Of a stretch of DNA of 64,000 nucleotides, positions 29,003-38,541 are shown in pieces. The notes under the pieces were generated by a model that searched no databases, was not told the DNA's origin, and saw only the letters and a list, made by a program, of their open reading frames with translations. Origin of the DNA: Streptomonospora litoralis (GTDB taxonomy: Bacteria > Actinomycetota > Actinomycetes > Streptosporangiales > Streptosporangiaceae); contig NZ_CP036455.1 in assembly GCF_004323735.1 (NCBI RefSeq), positions 5,327,101 through 5,391,100 on the forward strand, in the 5' to 3' direction. Position 1 is the first letter of the stretch, and each line of letters begins with the position of its first letter. The position numbers and the translations under genes were made by a program.

Positions 29003-30589
29003 TCACTGCGGGGAAGCGGTCGGCGACGGTGCAGGTCGCGCGGTGGGAGTCGGCGTCGCCGGGGTGGAAGCGGGCGGCGTCGCGGTCGGTGGCTGCGGGG
29101 TTTCCGTCGGCGGGGTGATCTCGCGGTCGGGGTCGTCGACGACGTGCCGCTCGATCTGGGCCGATGTCAGTCCGAGGCCGCCGAGTGTGACGCCGTCCCA
29201 GGCCTGGAGCCGCTTGGTCTCGGCGTCGAAGTACAGCACGGACGCCTCGTAGGGCGTGGGTTCGTCGGAACCGCCGCGGTCGAGCGCGCCCAGGCCCGCG
29301 CCGCCGGTGGAACCCTGGACGATGTAGCGGGTGCCGGTGGGCCGGGTCTCCGTCCGCCGGCTGTGCTCGTGTCCGGCCAGCACCAGCGGCACCCTGCCGC
29401 TGAACGCGCGACCCTGGACCGGGTCGTGGAACACCGCGACGTCGGGCGCCGGTTCGCGGTCCTCGAGCGACGCGGCCTGCTGGGCGCCGATGGCCGCGAC
29501 CTCCTCCGCCGTGGGGTTGTCCAGGGTCTGGTCGGGGGCGAACCGGGGGTCGCCCGCCCCGTAGAAGACGATCCCACCGACCTCGCGGACCTCGTCATCC
29601 AGCACGACGGCGTTGTCCTGCGCCGCCACCGCACGCTGCGTGCCCATCGAGTCGCGGTCGCCGCGCACCCACACATAAGGCACCTCGAGCGACTCGATGT
29701 CGTTCACGAAGATGTCCTCCGCCGCGCTGCCCCGGTCGCTGATGTCACCGGAGTCGACGATCAGATCGACTTGGAACTGTTCGCGCAGCGACCGGATGAC
29801 GTTCCACGCGGCCGGATTCAGGTGCAGGTCGGAGACGTGCAGGACACGGATGGTGTCCGCGTCGTTCTCATACACCGGCAGCGTGGACGTCGCCTCGTAG
29901 AGCTGTGAGACGTTTCCCACCAGACCGGCGAGCTGCTCGCGGTAGCGGGAGAACCGGTTGACGACCCCCTCTGCGCTGCCCACCACCTGCGGAGCACCCG
30001 CCAGCAGGCCGGTATAGCGGGGCTCGGCGATGGCGCCCGGGTTGAACGTCGCAGCGCTGAGGCCCCCGGCGCCGGCGAGTACGAGCAGGGCCGTCAGTGC
30101 GCTCATTCCGGCCCGCCGCCAACTGCGGAAGACGACCAGCGCCGTGACGCCCGCCCCCGCCACCGCGGCGAGCACGGCCTGCACGAACAGCCGGATGACG
30201 CCGTTGCGCAACTGGTCGCCGATGCTTTCGGCCATGCGGTTGATGGCGTCGGGGTTCTGAAACATCTCCTGAGCCGCCGAGAGGCGAATCTCGGAGATGG
30301 CGGCGCGGAAGCTCAGCGGCGCCGAGTGGGTGTCGAACTCCAGCTTGCCCAGAGGAGAGACGTCGACCACGGTCTTGCCGTCCCAGTCGGGGCTGAGACT
30401 GAACTCGACGTCGGCCGGGCCGATGGGTGTCACGATCTGGCCGCCGATCGCCAGACCGAGCCATCCGCCCAGCAGCGCCGCCACGACGACGGCCCCGATA
30501 CGCCAGGTACGGCCTCGGCGAATGCGGGAGAACCGGTCGGGGGCGGCCCGTAGGACCGCGGCCAAGCGGGATCTCACGCGCGACAACAC
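29003..30589 (-). CDS. membrane-anchored metallophosphoesterase
   Basis: A calcineurin-like phosphoesterase of about 528 residues. Two N-terminal membrane helices frame an extracellular segment, and another pair of helices (RLFVQAVLAAVAGAG and MSALTALLVLAGAGGL) precedes the catalytic domain. Metal-binding motifs: VLHVSDLHLN (D,H), VDSGDISDRG (D), WVRGDRDSMG in place of the usual GNHD, and LAGHEHSRR (H,H). The GDRD variant changes the family's Asn-His pair, so activity or metal set may differ. The tail is Thr/Pro-rich (TPPTETPQPPTATPPASTP). The start is GTG 30589 or TTG 30586 beside GGAGG. Confidence 0.85.
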   Translation of the reverse strand: MLSRVRSRLAAVLRAAPDRFSRIRRGRTWRIGAVVVAALLGGWLGLAIGGQIVTPIGPADVEFSLSPDWDGKTVVDVSPLGKLEFDTHSAPLSFRAAISEIRLSAAQEMFQNPDAINRMAESIGDQLRNGVIRLFVQAVLAAVAGAGVTALVVFRSWRRAGMSALTALLVLAGAGGLSAATFNPGAIAEPRYTGLLAGAPQVVGSAEGVVNRFSRYREQLAGLVGNVSQLYEATSTLPVYENDADTIRVLHVSDLHLNPAAWNVIRSLREQFQVDLIVDSGDISDRGSAAEDIFVNDIESLEVPYVWVRGDRDSMGTQRAVAAQDNAVVLDDEVREVGGIVFYGAGDPRFAPDQTLDNPTAEEVAAIGAQQAASLEDREPAPDVAVFHDPVQGRAFSGRVPLVLAGHEHSRRTETRPTGTRYIVQGSTGGAGLGALDRGGSDEPTPYEASVLYFDAETKRLQAWDGVTLGGLGLTSAQIERHVVDDPDREITPPTETPQPPTATPPASTPATPTPTARPAPSPTASPQ

Positions 30590-30705
30590 CCCTCCATGAT
30601 GCCCCCGAGTACGGGCTGCCAACGCGCGCGGCAGCCTCCGACCTGTCCGCGGGCGCCTGTGGACGGACTCGTCAGCGGCCGCCGCGGTAGCGCACAATAC
30701 GAGGC

Positions 30706-31050
30706 GTGGTCGAACTATCGCGCGCACGATTCGAAGAACTGGTAGCCGACGCCCTCGACACCATCCCCGAGGATCTCACCGGCTACATGGACAACGTCGT
30801 GATCACGGTCGCGGAGTCCCCACCGGAACCCGGGCTACTCGGACTTTACGAAGGCGTCCCCCTCACCGAGCGCGGCGACGGCTACTTCGGCGTACTGCCC
30901 GACCAGATCTCGATCTACTGGCGGGAGATCTGCCAGGTCTGCGCCACCCCTGACGACGTCGTCGAGCAGGTCCGGGTCACCGTGGTGCACGAGATCGCGC
31001 ACCACTTCGGCATCGATGACGACCGCCTGCACGAACTCGGCTGGGGGTGA
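30706..31050 (+). CDS. zincin-like metallopeptidase (PF06262/DUF1025)
   Basis: A 114-residue protein with the HExxH motif HEIAHHFGIDDDRLHELG near the C-terminus, extended by the glycine/aspartate pattern of the zincin_1 family. The N-terminal FEELVADALDTIPEDL and NVVITVAESP are also characteristic. The family is near-universal in actinomycetes; the physiological substrate is unknown. It is divergent from the metallophosphoesterase and starts at GTG. Confidence 0.9.
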   Translation: MVELSRARFEELVADALDTIPEDLTGYMDNVVITVAESPPEPGLLGLYEGVPLTERGDGYFGVLPDQISIYWREICQVCATPDDVVEQVRVTVVHEIAHHFGIDDDRLHELGWG

Positions 31051-31266
31051 CGCTCAGGGCCCGGCTACCGCCGGCGGCGACCGTCCCGGGCCGCCATGCC
31101 GATCGCGGCACAGGACCGCGACGAATTCGCAGGTCACCAGCATTCTCTCAACTCGCAACACGCGATTGCCCTCCAATCCCTACAACGAAAGAGAAACGAA
31201 TCTTCCCGTACGCCTTGCGGACAAGTACGCAGATGGGGAACGTTTGGTCATCGAACAACAACTTAG

Positions 31267-31278
31267 AGTGACACCACT
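31267..31278. promoter_or_regulatory. AGTGACACCACT motif before MFS gene
   Basis: A 12-mer with AGTG/CACT inverted ends, 25 bp upstream of the MFS start. Its exact reverse complement occurs at 61212-61223 in the region between the betaine transporter and rhomboid gene. Possible shared operator. Confidence 0.4.
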
Positions 31279-31302
31279 GTGATCCAGTAAGGGAGTCGCC
31301 GA

Positions 31303-32829
31303 GTGGGCGATCCGCACATGGAAAGCCGCAGGGCAAGCGTCCCGCCCCGATCCGGAGGGACGGCGAACCCGACGGGTGGCCCATCCGACGCGGGCGAACC
31401 CGTTCCCGCCGAAACCGCCGAGCCGCCGCTGGGAGGTTCCGCACCCGCCGCGGTCGCCGACGCCGACGACACAGCGCCCGCGTCCGGACCACCGGACGGG
31501 CCCGCCTCCCCCGGCGACCCCCCGGCTGCCGCGCAGGGCGCCGACGGCGACCACGGCGACGACTCCGGCCACCCTTCGGATCCCGAGCCGGACTGGCGGA
31601 GCGGCTACCGCGAAGTGATGCGCGTCCCCGAGTTCCGGGCACTCTGGTCGGCCCATGCGCTCTCGATCACCGGCAACTTCCTGCTCAACATCGCGGTCAC
31701 CGTGCTCGTCTACCAGCAGACATCGTCGGCACTGGCCGCGGGGATCACCCTCGCGCTGACGTTCATCCCGCAGATCGTCGGCGGCCCCCTGCTGTCCGGA
31801 CTGGCCGACCTCTTCCCCCGGCGCCGCGTGATCATCGTCTGCGACGTGATCCGCGCGCTACTCGTGGCCGCGATCGGCATTCCGGGCCTGCCGATCTGGG
31901 GCATCTGGGGACTGCTTTTCGTGTCCATCCTGCCGATGGTGCCCTTCGGCGCCGCCCGCGCCGCGCTGATGGCGGAGATCGTCCAAGGCGAGCGCTATGT
32001 CGCCGGCTCGGCCATCATCAACCTGACCTCCCAGGCCGGGACGCTCGTCGGGCTGGCCGCGGGCGGCTGGATCGTCGCGTCCATCGGCGCCAACTCCGCG
32101 GTGATGTACAACGGCCTGACGTTCCTCGTGTCGGCGGCGATCGTGTACCTCGGCGTGCGGCACCGCCCTGCGGTACGCGAAGACGGCGACGGCCGCCCTT
32201 CACTGTGGCGGGTGACCCGCGAAGGCACACGCCTGGTCTTCGGCGATCCCCGCCTGCGCACGCTCGGGCTCTTCGCCTGGCTGGCCGGGCTCTACATGAT
32301 GCCCTACGGCCTGGCCAACCCCCTGGCCGACGCGGCCGGCGGCGGCGCCACAGCCGCCGGCCTGATCATGGCGGGGCCGTCTATGGGCGCAGTGGTCGGC
32401 GGCTTCGTCCTGACGCGGCTGATCAATCCCGTCACCCGCATGCATCTCCTGGGCCCGCTGGCCGTCGCCGCCTCGGCACCGCTGCTCGTGTGGCTGGCCG
32501 ATCCCCCGCTGTGGGCCATGGTCGCGCTGCTGGCCCTCGCCGGGACTGCGGCGTCGTACCAGTTCGTCGCCAACGCAGCGTTCGTGCTGTGCGTCCCCGC
32601 CGAGGGGCGCGGGCTGGCGTTCGGGTTGGTCGCGGCGGGGCTGCAGGCGGCCCAAGGCATCGGGATCGCGCTGGCCAGCCTCCTGGTGGAGGTCACCAGC
32701 ACCCAGGTGGTCATCGTCGGTGCGGGGGTCGCGGGCGTGGCGTGCGCGTTCGGGTTGGCGCTGCACTGGTCGAAGATCTCGCGCAGCGCGATCGAGATGA
32801 TGAACGCGCCGTCTCAGGCGGCCGCCTGA
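31303..32829 (+). CDS. MFS transporter (EntS/TetV-like exporter type)
   Basis: A 508-residue major-facilitator protein. A 100-residue disordered Pro/Ala/Asp-rich N-terminal extension precedes twelve helices beginning at FRALWSAHALSITGNFLLNI. The cytoplasmic loop GLADLFPRRRVIIVCDVIRA is the motif A equivalent. The pattern fits MFS_3/enterobactin-exporter-like proteins; the substrate is unknown. The GTG at 31303 lies 8 bases after AAGGGAG. The upstream 200 bases are AT-rich with a possible operator at 31267. Confidence 0.88.
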   Translation: MGDPHMESRRASVPPRSGGTANPTGGPSDAGEPVPAETAEPPLGGSAPAAVADADDTAPASGPPDGPASPGDPPAAAQGADGDHGDDSGHPSDPEPDWRSGYREVMRVPEFRALWSAHALSITGNFLLNIAVTVLVYQQTSSALAAGITLALTFIPQIVGGPLLSGLADLFPRRRVIIVCDVIRALLVAAIGIPGLPIWGIWGLLFVSILPMVPFGAARAALMAEIVQGERYVAGSAIINLTSQAGTLVGLAAGGWIVASIGANSAVMYNGLTFLVSAAIVYLGVRHRPAVREDGDGRPSLWRVTREGTRLVFGDPRLRTLGLFAWLAGLYMMPYGLANPLADAAGGGATAAGLIMAGPSMGAVVGGFVLTRLINPVTRMHLLGPLAVAASAPLLVWLADPPLWAMVALLALAGTAASYQFVANAAFVLCVPAEGRGLAFGLVAAGLQAAQGIGIALASLLVEVTSTQVVIVGAGVAGVACAFGLALHWSKISRSAIEMMNAPSQAAA

Positions 32830-33131
32830 TGCCCTGACAGCCCGGGCCGGGCGGGCGGTAGCCGCGCGACCGCGGCGCCCGGCCACCGGCCGTCGCGGCG
32901 CGCACGCCGCGCGGCCGCACAGGCGCGGCGCGTGCCTCTCGGCGGCGCCGCGCCGTCACGCGGAGGCCGACGCACCCGCCGGGGGCGCCGCGTCCGCGCC
33001 CGCTCGGACCTGCGGCCGCTCGGGCTCGCGGTCCGCGGAAACCTCGGGCCCCTCGGCCGACTCCCCCGCCCCGTGTTCGAAAGCGCGGGGGAGCCTGGCG
33101 ACGAAGCCCGGCCTGGCACGAAGCGACCACA
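32830..33131. other. intergenic region between convergent MFS and PspC genes
   Basis: About 300 very GC-rich bases. Open frames exist because of composition, but none has a family signature or ribosome-binding site. No clear terminator stem was found. Confidence 0.4.
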
Positions 33132-33395
33132 TCAGTAGTCGGACTTCTTGCCCTGGAAATTGCGGATGATGTGCTCGAGCATGGACGACTCGCCGTCCTG
33201 CTCGGGCATGACCAGCCACGCGATGATGTAGAGCATGACCGCCGCCCCGCTGGTGAACAGCGCGAGAGCCACGAAGGCCAGGCGGACGATGTTCGGGTCC
33301 GCACCGACGAACTCCCCGATCCCACCGCATACGCCGGTGAGGAGCCGCTGGCGCCGACTGCGTCGAAGCGTCTTGTTGCCGGTGTTCTCGTTCAT
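33132..33395 (-). CDS. PspC-domain membrane protein
   Basis: An 87-residue protein. A PspC domain covers most of its length: RQRLLTGVCGGIGEFVGAD, PNIVRLAFVALALFT, then a second helix MLYIIAWLVMPE. PspC-type proteins respond to membrane stress in many bacteria; single small PspC proteins of this size are common in actinomycetes and not functionally defined. The start MNENTGNKTL is supported by GGAAGC upstream. Confidence 0.9.
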   Translation of the reverse strand: MNENTGNKTLRRSRRQRLLTGVCGGIGEFVGADPNIVRLAFVALALFTSGAAVMLYIIAWLVMPEQDGESSMLEHIIRNFQGKKSDY

Positions 33396-33567
33396 GCTTC
33401 CAGCCTGCCCTCCCGGCGCGCGCTTTCCCATCCGGAACGCCCCTGGCGCTCCCCTGACCGCGACCCTGACCCGCCGGCAAGGACCGCAAACGGACCGTCC
33501 GCGGCGTCGGACAGCAGGCGGGGCCGCGTTGGCCGCGCAGGCGCCGTCCCGGGCGGCGGAGCCGACG

Positions 33568-34629
33568 TCACTCCGCAGCGGGATCGAGCGCGACGACCGA
33601 CTTGATGCCGCCGTCCTGGGGCGTGAACGCCTCCTCGGCGCGGTCGATCGGGACGCGGCGGGTGACGATGCGCGCAAGCCACTGTTGGTCGGCGGCGGCC
33701 AGTGCGTCGGCGGCCTGCCGGTAATGGCGCAGGTTGGCGTTGACCGACCCCACCACCGCGTCGTTCTCCATCACGATGTCGCGGTTCAGGCTGCCCGCGT
33801 CCACGGCGATCCGCCGTCCACCCGGCGAAACCCCGGTAAGGCAGACGATTCCGTAGGCGGAGGTCCCCGCCATGGCCTCGAACACCAGACGGCCTGCTCC
33901 AGTCGCCTCGATGACGATGTCGGGGGCCAGCTTCGACATCACCTGCTCGATGTCCTCTGTGTGGTACTCCGCGCCCAGGTCGCGCACCAACCGGGGTTTG
34001 GGGCCCTCGGTGATGCGGTCCAGCACGTGCACATCCAGGCCCCGCTGCCGCCCCAGCAGGGCGGCGAGCAGGCCGATGGGGCCGGCCCCGGTGACGAGCA
34101 CCCGCCGGGGATCGAACCAGGAGCGGTTGCCGACGCGCTCGACCTGCTCCCAGGCTTTGGCCACCACGGTGGTGGGTTCCATGAGCATGCCCACCCGCTC
34201 CAGGCCGGGATCGAGTTTGACGGCGTACTCCGGCTCCACGCACCACGCCTGCGCGCCGTAGCCGTCGGCGCCCTTGATGCCTCGCTCGGTGTAGCGGCCG
34301 TTGCGGCACATGTCGAACTCGCCGTGCGCGCAGGCGCCGCACGGCACCGGGTCGGGGCGGCGCACCACGCCCACCGCGAGGTCGCCCGCAGCGAAACCGC
34401 TCCCCTCGGGCGCCTGGCGGACCCGCCCCAGGGACTCGTGGCCGACGACGAACCACTCCCGCCCCTCCGGCAGCGCCCCGTGGCCGCCCGAGACGATCTC
34501 CCGGTCGGTGCCGCAAACGCCGAGGGCGAGGCCCTGCACCAACATCTCCCCCGGCTGCGGGTCGGGGTCGGGCATCTCGCGCACCTCCAGCGGGTTCTCG
34601 CTGTCCGGGCGAACGGTCACTGCGCGCAT
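33568..34629 (-). CDS. zinc-dependent alcohol dehydrogenase family, glucose 1-dehydrogenase-like
   Basis: A 353-residue medium-chain dehydrogenase. The catalytic-zinc region has GVCGTDREIVSGG (Cys) and FVVGHESLGRV (His-Glu). A Cys cluster PCGACAHGEFDMCRNG resembles the structural zinc loop with altered spacing. MEPTTVVAKAWE and the Rossmann motif VTGAGPIGLLAALLG follow. The long VRRPDPVPCGAC and YTERGIKGADGYGAQ segments are typical of archaeal-type glucose dehydrogenases that oxidise aldoses with NAD(P)+. The actual sugar is not predictable. Start MRAVTVRPDSEN follows GGGGCAG; it is monocistronic. Confidence 0.88.
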   Translation of the reverse strand: MRAVTVRPDSENPLEVREMPDPDPQPGEMLVQGLALGVCGTDREIVSGGHGALPEGREWFVVGHESLGRVRQAPEGSGFAAGDLAVGVVRRPDPVPCGACAHGEFDMCRNGRYTERGIKGADGYGAQAWCVEPEYAVKLDPGLERVGMLMEPTTVVAKAWEQVERVGNRSWFDPRRVLVTGAGPIGLLAALLGRQRGLDVHVLDRITEGPKPRLVRDLGAEYHTEDIEQVMSKLAPDIVIEATGAGRLVFEAMAGTSAYGIVCLTGVSPGGRRIAVDAGSLNRDIVMENDAVVGSVNANLRHYRQAADALAAADQQWLARIVTRRVPIDRAEEAFTPQDGGIKSVVALDPAAE

Positions 34630-35196
34630 ATCTGCCCCTATGCCGGCCGACTCCAGCGGATTCACCTTCCTGCCTAGCCGCAGCGCCGCCCGCCAAACCC
34701 GCCGACGAACCCGGCGGCCGCCGTACACCGCACTCGGCGGAGAGGACGGACCGACTCGGTCCGGCGCATCCCGGAAAGCCATCGGAAGGGCCCGCGTTTC
34801 CCCCGGCGCAAACCCTCCGTGAGTATCCGGCGACCGTCTCCTACCGGGTTTCGGGAATCGCAACCTCGCACACTCGCCGAAGTACCGATTTTCTGGGGAT
34901 AGCGCCTGTGTCCAGCCGCAGCCGAGGACAGCACATCGAACCGCGACGCGACTTGACGGAAATGCCATGCTGCCGTAGAAAAGCGTTATAAGCAGCGCGC
35001 AGGGCAGTCGATGCACACTCCCGCGGTGAATTCATTGAAAGGGGTCGCGGCATCCGCACAGGGGTAGGGATTCGTCTTCCACAGCGGCCCGGACACCCGT
35101 CGACCAGGCCGCGCACCCTGCCGACCGCCCGTCCGGCGTCCCGGTCGGGCCCAACCGCGCAATTGCCGTGTTTCAACGGGAAGCCGAGGAGTCGCA
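34630..35196. other. intergenic region upstream of lsr2
   Basis: About 570 bases without a supported gene. The part 34840-35050 is noticeably less GC-rich and contains GTTATAAGC near 34986 and GAATTCATTGAAAGG near 35026, compatible with a promoter for lsr2. Minus-strand open frames here have no family signature. Confidence 0.4.
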
Positions 35197-35529
35197 GTGG
35201 CACAGCAGGTACAGGTTCTTCTCGTCGACGACATGCAGGGAGGCACGGCCGAGGAGACCGTGCCCTTCTCGATCGACGGAACCTCGTATGAGATCGATCT
35301 CAACGCGGAAAACGCCGAGGAGCTGAGAGCGGCCATCATGCCGTTCGTCGAGTCGGCCCGGAAAGTCCGTTCGGCGAAGAGCACCGGGAACCGGCGCCGG
35401 AATCGCCCCAGCCAGAACCGGCAGCGCACCGCCGATATCCGCGCGTGGGCGAAACAGCAGGGCAAGGAGGTAAACGACCGCGGCCGTATCCCGGCCTCGA
35501 TCGTCGCCGAGTACGAAGCCGCGCATTGA
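35197..35529 (+). CDS. lsr2: nucleoid-associated protein Lsr2
   Basis: A 110-residue actinobacterial H-NS analogue that bridges AT-rich DNA and silences acquired genes. The N-terminal dimerisation domain (QVQVLLVDDMQGGTAEETV, SFSIDG-like strand, IDLNAENAEELRAAI) and the C-terminal DNA-binding domain (IRAWAKQQGKEVNDRGRIP, SIVAEYEAA) are complete. The RGR minor-groove hook is intact. A basic linker (GNRRRNRPSQNRQR) joins the two. It starts at GTG, 7 bases after GAGGAG. Two gene remnants lie just downstream. Confidence 0.97.
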   Translation: MAQQVQVLLVDDMQGGTAEETVPFSIDGTSYEIDLNAENAEELRAAIMPFVESARKVRSAKSTGNRRRNRPSQNRQRTADIRAWAKQQGKEVNDRGRIPASIVAEYEAAH

Positions 35530-35822
35530 GTCCCGTCCGCGGACGCTATCCGGGCGCACCTCCCGTTTCCCGGCCGATGGTTCTTCGGTGATTTCTCCCC
35601 GACCTCGCCGGTTTTCCTTCGGCGCCGGGTGTTTCGGCGCAAGAGGTGCGGCCGGGTGCTGATCAGCAGGCTCCGAGTCCGGCCGGGGCGGTGGACAGCC
35701 CCGCACCGCCCCGGGCGCCGGATCCGGCCGCCACCACCCGGCCCGACCATGTCGGCGCAGGGTCCGCTCGCCGGTGACAGGCCGCCCGCTCCGGCGACTC
35801 CCGACCGCCCCGGCCCGCTTCT

Positions 35823-35939
35823 ACCGCGCGCGAAGGCGAGCGCATCGGCGACCTCGGCGCGGTCGCGCGGGTACAGCACCAGCCCCGGCGGGCCGGAGCG
35901 CAGAAAGTTGTGCCGCACCGCGCCGTATGCCGGATCACC
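35823..35939 (-). pseudogene. fragment of an FAD-linked oxidase N-terminus
   Basis: In one minus-strand frame the peptide GDPAYGAVRHNFLRSGPPGL then VLYPRDRAEVADALAFAR matches the start of the FAD-binding domain of berberine-bridge/PCMH-type oxidases. The sequence then loses similarity; no SGGHS flavin-attachment motif follows. About 39 codons remain, so it is a remnant. Confidence 0.6.
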
Positions 35940-35976
35940 CGGTTCGACAGCGCCCGGCCAGATTCGCCGGGACGCC

Positions 35977-36059
35977 GTCCTAGTCGATCCCCTCGCGCCC
36001 GAGGGCGTTGACCCCGCCGTGCCCAGTTCAGCCCGGCTCTACGACTACTATCTAGCGCG
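35977..36059 (+). pseudogene. fragment of a DUF574/SAV2177 methyltransferase N-terminus
   Basis: The plus-strand peptide PEGVDPAVPSSARLYDYYL is the hallmark N-terminus of the DUF574 SAM-dependent methyltransferases (normally continuing GGKDNF). After YYL the match stops and RHEALCDRV follows. It is divergent from the FAD-oxidase remnant. An intact relative is encoded at 53773-54603. Confidence 0.65.
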
Positions 36060-36125
36060 CCACGAGGCGTTATGTGACCGAGTGAGGGTGCAAGACCCTC
36101 GCGGGCTACTGCCGCCCGCACGGGT

Positions 36126-37013
36126 TCACTCGGAAGCCGCGCCGTTCGCCTCATGTATCGGAGCGGCCGCATCCTTGCCATCCTGTGTCTGGACGGGCAA
36201 GCCTACTGAGGCCAGAAGGGCCAGCTTGTCCGCGTCGTCGGATCCGGGGTCCGGGTGGTGCACGACGAGTTTCAGGTCCTCGGCCCCGCCCACGCTCAGC
36301 CGCTCCCTGTTGAGCGTGAGTCCCCCGATCTGCGGGTGATCCAGCCGGATCGGCGTCCCGCGCTGTCCTCGTACTTCATGACGAGCCCAGAGCCGGCGAA
36401 ACCGGGGGCTCGCCAGTGAAAGCTCTCCGACGAGCTCCGCGAAGCGGGGATCCTCGATGTCGTTGCCCACGGATTGCCGCAGATTCGCGACGAAGCACTC
36501 CGTGACGTTCTCCCACTGCGGGTACAACCTCTGCTGGTCCGGCTCCAGGAACATGTCCCTCAACTGGTTGCCGCCCGTGGCGAGCCGGGGATCGAGGGCT
36601 CTGGCGAGCGAGTTCGAGGCCAGGATGTCGAAGTACCGGCCTTCGATGAAGGCGGGCTGGACGAGGGAGTCCAGGAGCTTGAGCGCGCCGGGCGGCACGG
36701 TCTCCTTGCGCGGTCGGCGCCTGCGCTTCCGGCCCGACTCGGAGACCAAGGTCAGCAGGTGGGCGAAGTGGTCGTCGTCGAGGTGCAGCACCCGCGCGAT
36801 CGCCTCAAGCACCTGCACGGACGGGTTGCGATCGCGGCCCCGCTCCAACCGCAGGTAGTAGTCCGCGCTGATGCCGGCGAGCATGGCGACCTCCTCCCGC
36901 CGCAGCCCGGGCGCACGCCGCACCCCGATGTTGGGGATGCCCGCCTGCTCAGGCGTCACCAGCTCGCGCCGAGCGCGCAGGTACGCACCGAGGGCGTTCG
37001 TTCTCTCGCTCAT
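36126..37013 (-). CDS. XRE-family regulator with MmyB-like domain
   Basis: A 295-residue regulator. HTH at RAPGLRREEVAMLAGISADY / YLRLERGRDRNPS (about residues 33-70). The C-terminal ligand domain has FIEGRYFDILASNSLARALD and IRLDHPQIGGLTLNRERLSV. It is divergent from the SDR/SnoaL/F420-reductase-like genes at 37152 across 138 bp, the usual arrangement in which such a regulator controls the adjacent short-chain dehydrogenase. It is a paralogue of the XRE gene at 20029. Confidence 0.91.
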   Translation of the reverse strand: MSERTNALGAYLRARRELVTPEQAGIPNIGVRRAPGLRREEVAMLAGISADYYLRLERGRDRNPSVQVLEAIARVLHLDDDHFAHLLTLVSESGRKRRRRPRKETVPPGALKLLDSLVQPAFIEGRYFDILASNSLARALDPRLATGGNQLRDMFLEPDQQRLYPQWENVTECFVANLRQSVGNDIEDPRFAELVGELSLASPRFRRLWARHEVRGQRGTPIRLDHPQIGGLTLNRERLSVGGAEDLKLVVHHPDPGSDDADKLALLASVGLPVQTQDGKDAAAPIHEANGAASE

Positions 37014-37151
37014 GCGCCAAGCCTAAATCGCCGTAAAGCGAATAGAGGGGGTCCTGTCACACCCCAGGCTCGACAGGGCTCTGGGCGCGGCGAGCGGCCC
37101 CGCATAGCGTTCCCGACGGACCACTCGAGCCACCCATTTCGGAGGAGATCC

Positions 37152-37838
37152 ATGACCGTCACACTCATCACCGGGGCCAACAAAGGCATCGGTTTCGAGA
37201 CAGCCGAACAGCTTCTGGAGTTGGGCCACGTCGTCTACATCGGCGCGCGCGACGTCGAACGGGGTGAGAAAGCCGCGGCCGCGATCGGCACACGATTCGT
37301 TCAACTCGACGTGACCGACGACGCGTCGGTGAACGATGCGCTGGCGACGATCGAGGCGGCCGAGAGCCGGCTCGACGTCCTGGTGAACAACGCGGGCGTC
37401 CTGGCTTCGGGCGACGTCGACGGTCCCTTGGCGCTGCATGCCTTCGACACCAACGCGGTGGGAATCGTGCGGGTCACGGAGGCGGCGCTCCCCCTGCTGC
37501 GCAAGTCCTCGAATCCCACCGTCGTCAACGTTTCGAGCAGCGCCGGGTCGTTCTGGGCGGTGACCAGCCCCGACCGGCCCGAGTTCCACCTGTCGTCCGC
37601 GCTCTACTCCGCGTCCAAGGCGGCGGCCACCATGCTGACGGTCCAGTACGCCAAGTCCCAGCCGGGCATCAAGTTCAATGCGCTGGAGCCCGGCACCACC
37701 GCCACGGACATGACCGCGGCCTTCGGGATCGGTAGGGCACCCGAAGAGAGCGCCAAGGCCGTCGTGCGCCTGGCGACCCTCGACGCCGACGGCCCGACGG
37801 GAACCTTTCAGGACGAGAACGGGGAACTGCCCTGGTAG
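37152..37838 (+). CDS. short-chain dehydrogenase/reductase
   Basis: A 228-residue classical SDR. Cofactor motif [15 protein letters not shown] at the N-terminus, structural NNAG, catalytic Ser in VSSSAG and YxxxK in LYSASKAAA. The LNAR-like early sequence favours NADP(H). The C-terminus ends [12 protein letters not shown], common in this subgroup of carbonyl reductases controlled by XRE or TetR proteins. It is the first gene of a three-gene set and has GGAGGAG 4 bases before the ATG. Confidence 0.92.
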   Translation: MTVTLITGANKGIGFETAEQLLELGHVVYIGARDVERGEKAAAAIGTRFVQLDVTDDASVNDALATIEAAESRLDVLVNNAGVLASGDVDGPLALHAFDTNAVGIVRVTEAALPLLRKSSNPTVVNVSSSAGSFWAVTSPDRPEFHLSSALYSASKAAATMLTVQYAKSQPGIKFNALEPGTTATDMTAAFGIGRAPEESAKAVVRLATLDADGPTGTFQDENGELPW

Positions 37839-37950
37839 GCGCGTAGGAACCCGCAAGGGAACTCAGCAGCGACACCCGGCCCGGGACGCGCGTCCCGAGT
37901 CATCGGAATCCGAGTACAGCCCCTCGTCGGGGCAGAGGGAGGTAATCATC

Positions 37951-38343
37951 ATGGCTGTCTTCGACATCCACGAGTTCTACCGCCGTTACGTCGAGGAACT
38001 CAACGCCCACAGGTTCGACGGCATGGACGAGTTCATCCACGACGAGGTCACCCTGAACGGCGAGCCGGGCACCCGGGACGATGTCATCGCGGTTCAGCAG
38101 GCGGACATCGATGCGGTGCCGGACTTCCGCTGGGAGGTCCAGGAGTTCCTCGTCGACGGCGACCGCGCGGCTGTCCGTGCGATCAACACGGGTACCCCCG
38201 TGAAGGAGTGGCTCGGCGTGGCTCCCACCGGTGCCTCCTTCGAGATCGTCGAGTACGCCATCTACCGGATCCGCGACGGACGGTTCGTGCAAATGACGGC
38301 CCTGCACGACGGCTCGGCGCTGGAGCGACAGTTGGCGGGCTGA
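37951..38343 (+). CDS. SnoaL-like ester cyclase/NTF2-fold protein
   Basis: A 130-residue alpha+beta-barrel protein. [39 protein letters not shown], and [18 protein letters not shown] with [15 protein letters not shown] are typical of the SnoaL polyketide-cyclase-like family. Stand-alone members next to SDRs are common and mostly uncharacterised. It follows the SDR by 112 bp on the same strand and has GGAGG before its ATG. Confidence 0.87.
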   Translation: MAVFDIHEFYRRYVEELNAHRFDGMDEFIHDEVTLNGEPGTRDDVIAVQQADIDAVPDFRWEVQEFLVDGDRAAVRAINTGTPVKEWLGVAPTGASFEIVEYAIYRIRDGRFVQMTALHDGSALERQLAG

Positions 38344-38541
38344 CCTTTCGCCCACCGACTTGGGCGGAGGCGCTGGTGCAATGCACCCCACATCCCCTCA
38401 TCGGGCGGGTGAGCCTCGGCTGCAGCGTCCTGACAGCCGCGACACCGACCTCAAGACCGTCGCCCATACGGCGGCCCCGGGCAGCGAGGACGGCTCCAAG
38501 CACCAGCTCGCCGGCATCATCTCTTCTTCAAGGAGCGACTC

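Noticed and set aside
31267-31290. BldD-binding site at AGTGACACCACTGTGA
   Set aside because: It resembles the two BldD half-sites, but the spacing between TNAC and GTNA is wrong for the known consensus.
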